Assembly: GCA_015055965.1 (NCBI GenBank)
Contig: SVHG01000003.1
Span: forward strand, 62,001-126,000
Direction of reading: 5' to 3'
Length of the DNA stretch: 64,000 bases
From: Clostridiales bacterium
GTDB lineage: Bacteria; Bacillota; Clostridia; Christensenellales; Borkfalkiaceae
Below the pieces are notes generated by a model. The model did no database searches and was not told the DNA's origin. It worked only from the letters and a program-made list of their open reading frames with translations. Numbering within the stretch: position 1 is the first letter of the stretch; each line of letters starts with the position of its first letter. The position numbers were made by a program, and so were the translations under genes. Below are positions 43,570-50,444 of this stretch, piece after piece.

Positions 43570-44253
43570 ATGAAGAAACTTTCAAAAATTCTATTGATTA
43601 TTTTATCACTTGTTTTTTTATTTAACTTAACCGCTTGTGAGTGTAAACACGATTGGTCAGTTGAACAAGCAACTTGCTTTGCGCCTAAAATATGTAATAA
43701 ATGCGGAATTGTTGAACAAGAAAGATTAAATCATAATTGGTTAGACGCAACTTGCGATAAACCAAAAACTTGTGAATATTGTGGCACAACTTGGGGAAAT
43801 GCTAACGGTCATAGCGTTGGAATTGGCACTTGTTCTATATGCAATAAAAAATCAACCGAACTAATAGTAAATGCTAATGATATTATTAAAAATGAAGATG
43901 GAATAATAGTAAAAATCACCGAAGTTGGTAATTATCTAATTTCTTCTTATAACTTTTCAACAGACAAATATCAAAGACAATATGTAATTTATGCGGTTTT
44001 ATCGTTCGTCGAAATTAACATAGAAATAGAAAATGGAATAACCGCTTGCGGAAATTATAACGAATTTTCAGCTTGCAAGACTCAATTTGAAGAAATAAAA
44101 ACAGTATATAATAATTTTCTTGACAAATATTTAGATGAAAACAGTGCAATTAGCGGAAGTTATAAAGATATTAGAACTGATTTATCAATTGCAATTTCTC
44201 AAATATCAACCAATTGTCAAAACATATTAATTATTGCTAAAAATTGGTTTTAG
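43570..44253 (+). CDS. Lipoprotein with tandem zinc-ribbon-like CxxC repeats
   Basis: 227 aa. The signal peptide ends in lipobox LTAC. Then come Cys/His repeats typical of Bacillota surface proteins: CKHDW...ATCFAPKICNKCG...HNWLDATCDKPKTCEYCG...GHSVGIGTCSICNK, enough for about two to three zinc sites. The remaining 130 residues form a helical domain of unknown fold. It is the only obvious cargo gene of the element and would be displayed on the cell surface; function unknown. Strong RBS (TAGGAG). Confidence 0.82.
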   Translation: MKKLSKILLIILSLVFLFNLTACECKHDWSVEQATCFAPKICNKCGIVEQERLNHNWLDATCDKPKTCEYCGTTWGNANGHSVGIGTCSICNKKSTELIVNANDIIKNEDGIIVKITEVGNYLISSYNFSTDKYQRQYVIYAVLSFVEINIEIENGITACGNYNEFSACKTQFEEIKTVYNNFLDKYLDENSAISGSYKDIRTDLSIAISQISTNCQNILIIAKNWF

Positions 44254-44270
44254 GTTGCATTTTGGTTGCA
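44253..44270 (+). repeat. Right pair of GGTTGCA repeats (candidate arm sites)
   Basis: GGTTGCATTTTGGTTGCA, identical to 39260-39277 in sequence and orientation, immediately after the lipoprotein stop. Confidence 0.6.
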
Positions 44271-44297
44271 CTTTTTTAACTCATATTAAAAATTTTT

Positions 44298-44390
44298 CCT
44301 ACTATACGAACTTTTTTATTTGACAAAAAAAGGCACTTTTACTATAATAAAAGCACCAAAAAACACGAATATCTCCTACTGTAGGGATAA
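44298..44390 (+). repeat. Element motif copies 4 and 5
   Basis: CCTACTATACGAACTTTT (44298-44315) and CCTACTGTAGGGATAA (44375-44390). The first is almost identical to copy 2 (40814); the second is palindromic like copy 3. Both flank the outward promoter near attR. Confidence 0.6.
44320..44348 (+). promoter_or_regulatory. Perfect outward-facing promoter near attR
   Basis: TTGACA (44320-44325), exactly 17 nt, TATAAT (44343-44348). No gene follows; a transcript from about 44355 would cross attR and end at the first UUCG terminator (about 110 nt). In a circular form it would read through attP toward the integrase side. Confidence 0.85.
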
Positions 44391-44412
44391 AATTAAACGG
44401 AGAGAGCGTTCG

Positions 44413-44435
44413 TTCGAGTCGCGTCTCCCCTGCCA
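44413..44435 (+). repeat. attR core
   Basis: Copy of the last 23 nt of tRNA-Trp with one A-to-G change. Directly after it comes the probable original tRNA-Trp terminator (44437-44464), consistent with a right element-chromosome junction. Confidence 0.85.
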
Positions 44436-44436
44436 A

Positions 44437-44475
44437 AACGCTTTATACTTCGGTATAAGGCGTTATTTTTTATCT
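44437..44475 (+). terminator. UUCG-loop terminator (first of five copies)
   Basis: AACGCTTTATAC and GTATAAGGCGTT form a 12-bp stem (one G-T pair) closed by a TTCG tetraloop, followed by ATTTTTTATCTTTTT. Probably the native terminator of tRNA-Trp before integration. The fifth copy (44906-44933) also has a T-run on the minus strand and would serve thiN. Confidence 0.9.
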
Positions 44476-44479
44476 TTTT

Positions 44480-44552
44480 GGTCGTAACTCAAGGCAGATT
44501 AGTGAGTTCCAAAACCATCGGCGAGCGCGAACGAATCGCGTCTCCCCTGCCA
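44480..44552 (+). pseudogene. tRNA-Trp remnant, unit 1
   Basis: Aligns with tRNA-Trp from the D-arm to CCA: CTCAA.GG.AGA.TAGTG, then TCCAAAACCATCGG and CGAATCGCGTCTCCCCTGCCA-type 3' end. The 5' acceptor strand is replaced (TTTGGTCG), the anticodon stem no longer pairs (GTGAG vs ACCAT), and the T-loop TTC is AAC. It cannot fold as a canonical tRNA. Confidence 0.85.
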
Positions 44553-44596
44553 AAACGCTTTATACTTCGGTATAAGGCGTTATTTTTTATCTTTTT

Positions 44597-44669
44597 GGTC
44601 GTAACTCAAGGCAGATTAGTGAGTTCCAAAACCATCGGCGAGCGCGAACGAATCGCGTCTCCCCTGCCA
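44597..44669 (+). pseudogene. tRNA-Trp remnant, unit 2
   Basis: Identical to unit 1 over its 73 nt, with the same defects. Confidence 0.85.
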
Positions 44670-44714
44670 AAACGCTTTATACTTCGGTATAAGGCGTTAT
44701 TTTTTTATCTTTTT

Positions 44715-44787
44715 GGTCGTAACTCAAGGCAGATTAGTGAGCTCCAAAACCATCGGCGAGCGCGAACGAATCGCGTCTCCCCTGCCA
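44715..44787 (+). pseudogene. tRNA-Trp remnant, unit 3
   Basis: As unit 1 but with one T-to-C change in the anticodon-stem region (GAGCTCC). The following hairpin has loop TTCA and a changed base in its 3' flank. Confidence 0.85.
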
Positions 44788-44831
44788 AAACGCTTTATAC
44801 TTCAGTATAAGGCGCTATTTTTTATCTTTTT

Positions 44832-44904
44832 GGTCGTAACTCAAGGCAGATTAGTGAGTTCCAAAACCATCGGCGAGCGCGAACGAATCGCGTATCCCCT
44901 GCAA
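44832..44904 (+). pseudogene. tRNA-Trp remnant, unit 4
   Basis: As unit 1 but with CGTATCC for CGTCTCC, and its terminal CCA is changed to CAA, so it is the most diverged copy at the 3' end. Confidence 0.85.
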
Positions 44905-44943
44905 AAACGCTTTATACTTCGGTATAAGGCGTTATTTTTTATC

Positions 44944-45585
44944 TTAAACCAAATTTTTAATTTCCGTCGTTGGAAATACTACGGCTAAATACCCTTCTTT
45001 ACATTCAATTTTACTACTTTGGGCAATAAAGGAATTGCTTACACCTAAAGGAAAATCCTCCGATAAAACTGAATTATTTAAAGTGTATTTTAGCCCAGCT
45101 ATCGAAACGCCGTTAGTATTACCATTTAACGCAAAAACGGAAATTCCGCCAGTAGCGTTTGAATTGAATGAAATTGAATTATTTTGCGATATAACTGTAA
45201 TTACTTGTTCACCGTCAAATAAATACCCCCTAGCTCCTTGCTTTGCAATAAAAATAAGGGTTTGCAAATTCGCTATAGTATGATCAATTCTGCCACCCGT
45301 AGCGCAATATAAATAAAAAGTATCATATCCCCTTTTTAGCCCTTCTTGAATGCAAACGAAGGTATCAGTTTCAGCTTTATCAATCTCTAATTTAATAATT
45401 TCACAGTCGCAATTAGGTTTACTTGTAGAATCAAAATCTCCAACTATTAAATCAGGAGCAACTCCTATTGCTTGTAAATATTTAAGCCCCCCGTCTGCAG
45501 CAATAACGTAATTGTTAGGAGTTTTTTTTATAACAAAGCCTTTATTTTCGCCGGCGCAAACAACGTAACAAATTTTATCTTTCAT
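44944..45585 (-). CDS. thiN: Thiamine pyrophosphokinase
   Basis: Transfers pyrophosphate from ATP to thiamine, giving thiamine diphosphate. 213 aa with the family motifs VIAADGG, LIVGDFDS, DKAETDTFVCI and ATGGRIDHTIANL, plus a C-terminal beta domain. Last gene of the minus-strand run from the MTA/SAH nucleosidase-like gene. Its stop abuts the tRNA-like array, whose last hairpin could terminate it. Confidence 0.94.
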   Translation of the reverse strand: MKDKICYVVCAGENKGFVIKKTPNNYVIAADGGLKYLQAIGVAPDLIVGDFDSTSKPNCDCEIIKLEIDKAETDTFVCIQEGLKRGYDTFYLYCATGGRIDHTIANLQTLIFIAKQGARGYLFDGEQVITVISQNNSISFNSNATGGISVFALNGNTNGVSIAGLKYTLNNSVLSEDFPLGVSNSFIAQSSKIECKEGYLAVVFPTTEIKNLV

Positions 45586-45594
45586 AACGTAGCC

Positions 45595-46170
45595 CTAAAA
45601 TGAATATAATGCCATTCCCATACATGCCGATATTACGATTAAAATTATTGGTGAAATAAACTTCTTTCTTTTTAAGTAATACGCAACGTAAATTAATGCC
45701 ATAACGACAAATACAATCAAACCCTTCCACTCAACGCTCAAAGTTGAATTTAAATTGGTAATACCAAACAAGGTTTTAAGGGTTAAAGTTATTCCGGTTG
45801 AAAGTATTAACGCTAAAGCAACGGGTCTTATCCCTTTTAAAGCTGCTTGAACTGGAGCATATTTTACAAAATTATGCATTAGCGCAACGATTAATAGTAT
45901 TATCAAAAATGAAGGCAAAACAACCCCTAACGTTGCAATTACAGATCCCAAAAGTCCTGCTTGAACTGAACCGATATAGGTCGCCATATTAATAGCTATA
46001 GGCCCAGGTGTGGATTCTGCTACTGCAATAAAATTTAAAAAAGCGTCTTCCGTAAGCCATCCGTTAGCAACTACAGCTTCTTGAACTAAAGGGATCATAG
46101 CGTAACCACCGCCAAAGGTTAACGCGCCAATTTTTAAGAAGGTTAAAAACAATTCCAAATAGATATTCAT
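45595..46170 (-). CDS. Chromate transporter family protein (half-size)
   Basis: 191 aa, about five to six hydrophobic segments. ALTFGGGYAMIPLVQEAVV and AESTPGPIAINMATYIG are the signature of the single-domain ChrA (CHR) family. Short CHR proteins work as pairs; the partner is directly upstream and overlaps by 1 bp. Actual substrate may not be chromate. Confidence 0.92.
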   Translation of the reverse strand: MNIYLELFLTFLKIGALTFGGGYAMIPLVQEAVVANGWLTEDAFLNFIAVAESTPGPIAINMATYIGSVQAGLLGSVIATLGVVLPSFLIILLIVALMHNFVKYAPVQAALKGIRPVALALILSTGITLTLKTLFGITNLNSTLSVEWKGLIVFVVMALIYVAYYLKRKKFISPIILIVISACMGMALYSF

Positions 46171-46799
46171 TATTCAACCTCCTTTTCATCAGTTACGTTA
46201 TTAGCAATTTCTACTTTAGGTTTGTTACAAGTTTTAGATATAAGTGAGCAAACGTAAAATATTAAACCAACTACCGCTCCGATTATAATATAATAAACTG
46301 ATGAAAACTTTATTGCAAATAAAGCAAGTAAAATAACGGAAATGTTAACAGCTATAAAAATTATTACCGAAAATAAAGTCTTTTTGCTTTTTAAAAACAT
46401 TTTAATTCCAGATGAAAGTATTAAAAAAGCAACGCAAGCCTGTATTCCCTTAAAAGCTCTACCCACCAATTCTATCGTGAGAAATTTATCGAAAAATAAC
46501 GATATTATGAAAATAATAGTGAGCGAAGGCAAAACCATACCTAAAGTGGAAACAAGTGAACCCCAAAAACCAGCCACTTTATAACCAATATAAGTTGCAC
46601 TATTAATTGCTATAGGACCCGGGGTAGATTCTGCTATGGCAATTAAATCGGTAAATTCTTCGTGACCAATCCAATTTTTATTGCTTACAAATTCGTTTTC
46701 AAAAACTGCCACCATTGCGTACCCACCACCAAAGGTAAACAGTCCAATTTTAAACATTGTAATAAAAAGTTTAAAAAGAATAAATTTAGTCTTTTCCAT
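46170..46799 (-). CDS. Chromate transporter family protein (half-size)
   Basis: 209 aa, homologous to its neighbour: GLFTFGGGYAMVAVFENEFV and AESTPGPIAINSATYIGYKVAGFWG. With the other half-size protein it probably forms a heteromeric transporter. Lies 1 nt after the nucleosidase-like gene, in the same operon. Confidence 0.92.
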   Translation of the reverse strand: MEKTKFILFKLFITMFKIGLFTFGGGYAMVAVFENEFVSNKNWIGHEEFTDLIAIAESTPGPIAINSATYIGYKVAGFWGSLVSTLGMVLPSLTIIFIISLFFDKFLTIELVGRAFKGIQACVAFLILSSGIKMFLKSKKTLFSVIIFIAVNISVILLALFAIKFSSVYYIIIGAVVGLIFYVCSLISKTCNKPKVEIANNVTDEKEVE

Positions 46800-46800
46800 T

Positions 46801-47472
46801 TTAATATTCCTTAACGAATTTATCTACGATTTCAACGTATTTTTGCGCTGCTAATTCACAATAGGTTTTAAAATCCATATCGTCACAGTCGTCACTAATG
46901 GATTTAATTATTAAGCATTCAACCTTATTTCTTAAACAAGTTATCAAAATACCCGCGCATTCCATTTCGCATATATCAGCGTTAAACTCGTTAATTAAAT
47001 ATTCCTTATCTTCCTTGCGAGCAACGAACAAATCTCCTGACGCGCAAACTACGCTCTTTATAGTATTATCAATTGTTAAAAGTTGGGCTATAGGTCGATT
47101 ATCGGTACTTATATAGGGTGAATTATTCATATAAACACCGGGTTTTGTTCCATCTATTTCCGAACAATCAAACTGATAATAAACGACCTCTTTAACAACA
47201 ACGGTATCTAATAATTTCAAAGAACTTGATAATTTACCGCATATTCCAAAGTTAATAACTATATCTACGTTATACTTCGTTATAAGATATTGCGTTGCAG
47301 CAGCTGCAGCAATTTCACCCACACCTGATTTTATAATGTAAAGCTGCTTGCCGTACGCTTCAGCCGTCCAAGCTTGATAAACGTCATTGGTTAATTCAGT
47401 TACTTTGCCAAGACGAGCAAAATATTCTTTTAACTCTTTAGTCATTGCTACTATCATACCGATTTTTTTCAT
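46801..47472 (-). CDS. mtnN: MTA/SAH nucleosidase-like protein
   Basis: Nucleoside phosphorylase superfamily hydrolase that would cleave methylthioadenosine or S-adenosylhomocysteine. About 223 aa: IGMIVAMTKELKEYF, IIKSGVGEIAAAAATQYLI, NFGICGKL, and CEMECAGILITC in place of the usual MEGAA region. The catalytic Asp is in IKSISDDCDD. The altered ME-C-AG segment leaves some doubt on substrate. ATG 47472 with GGAGG is preferred to the frame start at 47493. Confidence 0.8.
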   Translation of the reverse strand: MKKIGMIVAMTKELKEYFARLGKVTELTNDVYQAWTAEAYGKQLYIIKSGVGEIAAAAATQYLITKYNVDIVINFGICGKLSSSLKLLDTVVVKEVVYYQFDCSEIDGTKPGVYMNNSPYISTDNRPIAQLLTIDNTIKSVVCASGDLFVARKEDKEYLINEFNADICEMECAGILITCLRNKVECLIIKSISDDCDDMDFKTYCELAAQKYVEIVDKFVKEY

Positions 47473-47521
47473 ATACTTACCTCCATTATACACTGCGCGG
47501 TTGAATTGCGTAATATATAAT

Positions 47522-48142
47522 ATGAAAAGATTATTTATCTTCGCAGAAGAAAACTCTGCATTTAATTACGTTAGAGCTATAAAAAACACCAAAATAGAGT
47601 GTGAAATTACTTGCTCGTTAAACCCAATGGAATGTAAAAATCATTCACACCTTTTACTTTGTGGGGGTGGTGACGTAAATCCCCTATTTTATGAGCAAGA
47701 AGAATATTCTTGCAATAATTTAGACCATAAGAGAGATTTAGCTGAATTATTTTTAATAAATTACTTCTATAAACGAAGCTTGCCAATACTCGGTATTTGC
47801 CGCGGTATGCAAATTCTTAACGTTGCCTTCGGCGGTGATTTAATGCAATCCGTTAAAGATTCAACATTACATTTTGCAAAAGAAAAGGATATTAATCACC
47901 CCGTGGAAAACGTAATTGGTCTTATGAAAAACCTTTACGGCAATTATTCACTCGTAAATTCTGCTCACCGACAAGCAGTTAACTCACTTGGTAAAAACCT
48001 AGCCCCATTAAGCTTTTCTGACGATCGCGTTTGCGAAGCATTTTTGCACGAAAACAAAAAAATTCTTGGTGTTCAATTTCATCCTGAAAGAATGGGAGAA
48101 AGAGGTTTGCTTATTTATCAAAGTTTTTTAAAAATTGATTAA
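47522..48142 (+). CDS. Class I glutamine amidotransferase-like (peptidase C26)
   Basis: 206 aa. LLCGGGDVNP, the nucleophile elbow ILGICRGMQILNVAFGG (Cys) and the His-Glu pair in GVQFHPERMG match gamma-glutamyl hydrolases of the PuuD type. Likely hydrolyses a gamma-glutamyl amide; substrate unknown. Divergent from the nucleosidase-like gene with about 50 bp between starts. TATAAT abuts the ATG and no ribosome site is visible, so initiation is unclear. Confidence 0.85.
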   Translation: MKRLFIFAEENSAFNYVRAIKNTKIECEITCSLNPMECKNHSHLLLCGGGDVNPLFYEQEEYSCNNLDHKRDLAELFLINYFYKRSLPILGICRGMQILNVAFGGDLMQSVKDSTLHFAKEKDINHPVENVIGLMKNLYGNYSLVNSAHRQAVNSLGKNLAPLSFSDDRVCEAFLHENKKILGVQFHPERMGERGLLIYQSFLKID

Positions 48143-48173
48143 AAACTAGTCTATAAGTCGATTAATAAGTATT

Positions 48174-49679
48174 TTAACTATAAATTGATTTTAACCAACC
48201 ATCTAATTTTCTTAAGAAATCATCATTATTTTCAGAGATTTTTAACATCTCTAAAAAGATTTCAGTTGCGTTGGGTTTTTCTTGTAAAAGCTTTCTAATT
48301 TTATAAGCTGCGTCCAATTTTTCCTCTGTTAAAATCAATTCTTCCTTACGCGTTCCCGATTGATACAAATCAATTGCAGGGAAAATTCTTTTTTGTGCTA
48401 ACTCGCGTGAAAGAACTATTTCCATATTACCGCTGCCCTTAAATTCTTCAAAGATAATGTCGTCCATTTTACTGCCCGTATCTACTAATGCAGTAGCAAT
48501 AATTGTTAATGAACCGCCCTCTTTAATATTGCGTGCTGCTCCAAAAAGCTTTTTTGCCTGAGTTAACGCTTTAGCCTCAAGTCCACCGCTTAAGGTTTTA
48601 CCGGAGCTCGGTAAAACGGCATTGTAGGCGCGTGTTAATTTTGTTATTGAATCCATCAAAACAACGACGTTTCTGCCGTTTTCAACCAAACGTTTAGCAC
48701 GCTCTATAGCCATCTCAGCAAATTTTATATGTCTTTCAGGCGATTTATCAAAGGTTGAAGCAATAATTTCACAGCCCATAAGGCTTTCAGCAAAATCATT
48801 AACCTCTTCCGGGCGTTCATCTATAAGCAATACCATAACGTGTAAATTACGGTCGTTTTCCTTTATTGATTGAGCAAGCTTTTTTAATAAGGTTGTTTTT
48901 CCCGTTTTAGGCGGAGCAACTATTAACCCTCTTTGTCCTCTTCCAATAGGAACCATTATGTCTAAAGCACGAATGGTTTTGTCTTCTTCGGTTTCAGAAA
49001 TTAGGCTTTTTTTAGGATAAACTGCCGTTCCGTATTCATAATCAAACAATCTAACGTGAGAAAAGGCGTCAATTCCGTTAATTTTCATAACTTCACTTAT
49101 ATATAAAGTGGTTTGTTCAGCACGCTTTAAAGCGTAACCAACTAAATAATCACCCGTTTTAAGGTTGAAATCCTTTATTATTTGACGGTCAACGTAAAAA
49201 TCCTTTCTTCTATCACCGTAAATGCAGGTACGTAAAAAGCCGTATCCTTCAGATAAAATATCTAAAATACCGCTTGCAATTACAGTTTCAGTATATACCT
49301 GATCACTATCGTTAAATGCAATCTTAACGGGTGCTGAAATTCCATCCTCATAATAAATATCGGCAGATTTTTCAGTCTTGTATTCCACACCTACCCCTCT
49401 AATTCTGCTTGCAGTTGAAGGATCTTCTTGTGGAATAGACATATCAACTTCACCGTCATCATCATAAGCCACACCGCCTTGCATTGATTTTTTAGGCTTT
49501 CTACCCCTATTTGTAGGAGTTGGAACGTAAGAGCCTTCTTGAATGTGAAGAATTTCTTCTTTAATTTCACGAGCGCTCTTGTTGCTTGGAGTTCCAGATA
49601 GCCCACGTAAAATAAGCCTTAATTTATATAACGGTATATTATCTAATTCCTCTATAGTATATATTCTTTTTTCAGTCAT
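48174..49679 (-). CDS. rho: Transcription termination factor Rho
   Basis: Hexameric RNA helicase ending transcription. 501 aa: N-terminal helical Rho_N ([21 protein letters not shown]), a basic/acidic insert (residues 45-110), then the RNA-binding domain ([16 protein letters not shown]). The ATPase has Walker [38 protein letters not shown] and the Q/R-loop region [20 protein letters not shown]. Longer than the 420-aa enterobacterial protein because of the insert. Only 15 bp after the MBL hydrolase gene. Confidence 0.97.
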   Translation of the reverse strand: MTEKRIYTIEELDNIPLYKLRLILRGLSGTPSNKSAREIKEEILHIQEGSYVPTPTNRGRKPKKSMQGGVAYDDDGEVDMSIPQEDPSTASRIRGVGVEYKTEKSADIYYEDGISAPVKIAFNDSDQVYTETVIASGILDILSEGYGFLRTCIYGDRRKDFYVDRQIIKDFNLKTGDYLVGYALKRAEQTTLYISEVMKINGIDAFSHVRLFDYEYGTAVYPKKSLISETEEDKTIRALDIMVPIGRGQRGLIVAPPKTGKTTLLKKLAQSIKENDRNLHVMVLLIDERPEEVNDFAESLMGCEIIASTFDKSPERHIKFAEMAIERAKRLVENGRNVVVLMDSITKLTRAYNAVLPSSGKTLSGGLEAKALTQAKKLFGAARNIKEGGSLTIIATALVDTGSKMDDIIFEEFKGSGNMEIVLSRELAQKRIFPAIDLYQSGTRKEELILTEEKLDAAYKIRKLLQEKPNATEIFLEMLKISENNDDFLRKLDGWLKSIYS

Positions 49680-49694
49680 AATTAGCTCCTACGA

Positions 49695-50312
49695 TTAAAA
49701 ATTACAGTCGTCGACGTCGTAAACGGTTAGTTCGTTAGGTAATAAAAAGTCAAATTCGCTTTTAACTTTGCTTACGTTATCAAAATATTGTAAAAATTCC
49801 TTCTTCTCTGCAATATCAATATTACTTCTACTCGTTTTGTAATGCATTGGAATTACACTTTTAACACCTATTGCTTTTACGTACTTAAACGCTTCTTTAG
49901 CATCAATAGTGTAATTTCCACCGATGGGGATAAGCAGTAAATCTATTTTTCCTATTTTTTCAACCAGCGCTTCATTAAAAGGCTCACCCAAATCCCCCAT
50001 ATGACAAACCTTAAATCCACCTATATCTATAATAGAAAGGTAATTTAAACCACGCTTTGAGCCAAAAGCTTCATCATGGAAACTATCAATAAACCTAATT
50101 TGTGGAAATAACGATAAATTATCTTTCGTAATTATCTGCTTAACTATAACGTTTTCCGTTGCACAATGATCAAAATGCAAATGAGAGCAAATGCAAAAAT
50201 CTGCACGCGGAAAATTAAGCTCGTAACCAATCTCTTTAAAGGGATCTATAATTACAGAAAACTTATTATCGGCAAGCAAAAAACAAGCGTGCCCTAAATA
50301 GTTTACGCGCAT
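49695..50312 (-). CDS. MBL-fold metal-dependent hydrolase (UPF0173-like)
   Basis: 205 aa, single metallo-beta-lactamase domain starting MRVNYLGHACFLL. SHLHFDHC supplies the zinc ligands, CHMGDLGEPF the bridging Asp, and IPMHYKTSR the last His. It resembles small cytoplasmic UPF0173 hydrolases; substrate unknown. Sits between an A/T-rich leader and rho, likely co-transcribed with rho. Confidence 0.87.
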   Translation of the reverse strand: MRVNYLGHACFLLADNKFSVIIDPFKEIGYELNFPRADFCICSHLHFDHCATENVIVKQIITKDNLSLFPQIRFIDSFHDEAFGSKRGLNYLSIIDIGGFKVCHMGDLGEPFNEALVEKIGKIDLLLIPIGGNYTIDAKEAFKYVKAIGVKSVIPMHYKTSRSNIDIAEKKEFLQYFDNVSKVKSEFDFLLPNELTVYDVDDCNF

Positions 50313-50403
50313 AACAACACCTCAATATTTATTTGTAAAAAATGAAAAGTTTAAAATTAAAAATAAAAAATGATTATAAAAAGCAATTTAAAAATTGAAT
50401 AAA

Positions 50404-50441
50404 AAATGAATAAATATTAATTATAAATGAATAAATATTAA
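50404..50441. repeat. Short A/T-rich direct repeat
   Basis: AAATGAATAAATATTAA occurs at 50404-50420 and 50425-50441 (21-bp period) in the 132-bp A/T-rich leader of the MBL gene. Low complexity; no function is evident. Confidence 0.5.
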
Positions 50442-50444
50442 AAA

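Larger units (their letters stand above)
39184..44435. mobile_element. 5.25-kb integrated genetic element in tRNA-Trp
   Basis: Bounded by the tRNA-Trp 3' end and its direct repeat. It encodes, in order, a tyrosine integrase, a Rep-like protein, a 113-aa unknown, a serine recombinase (minus strand) and a zinc-ribbon lipoprotein. No relaxase, coupling protein, capsid or terminase gene is visible, so it resembles an integrated rolling-circle-type plasmid or a mobilizable/satellite element rather than a phage or self-transmissible ICE. It is richer in A/T than its flanks. Pairs of GGTTGCA repeats near both ends look like integrase arm sites. Confidence 0.85.
44436..44943 (+). repeat. Tandem array of tRNA-Trp remnants and UUCG terminators
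   Basis: Five hairpins at 44437-44464, 44554-44581, 44671-44698, 44789-44816 and 44906-44933 (periods 117, 117, 118, 117). They alternate with four 73-nt tRNA-Trp-like segments. Units differ at only a few positions, so amplification is recent, whereas each tRNA-like segment differs greatly from the real tRNA, so decay came first. The array runs up to the stop of thiN. It fills the rest of the 690-bp non-coding stretch after the lipoprotein gene. Confidence 0.9.

Noticed and set aside
44413..44943. CRISPR array
   Set aside because: Period 117 bp with no variable spacers; the entire unit repeats and consists of tRNA-like and terminator sequence; no cas genes are nearby.
44478..44988. Open frames of 110 and 91 codons running through the 117-bp array (repeated 39-residue protein)
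   Set aside because: 117 is a multiple of three, so any frame open in one unit stays open in the next. The frames cross terminator hairpins and tRNA remnants, lack ribosome sites and shift frame where a unit is 118 bp.
45595..46799. Chromate resistance determinant carried by the mobile element
   Set aside because: The pair lies outside attR in an operon with thiN and an MTA/SAH nucleosidase-like gene; half-size CHR pairs are common chromosomal genes with uncertain substrates.
50313..50444. A/T-rich repeats as a replication origin (DnaA region)
   Set aside because: No DnaA boxes or dnaA/dnaN neighbours; only low-complexity direct repeats in a short leader.
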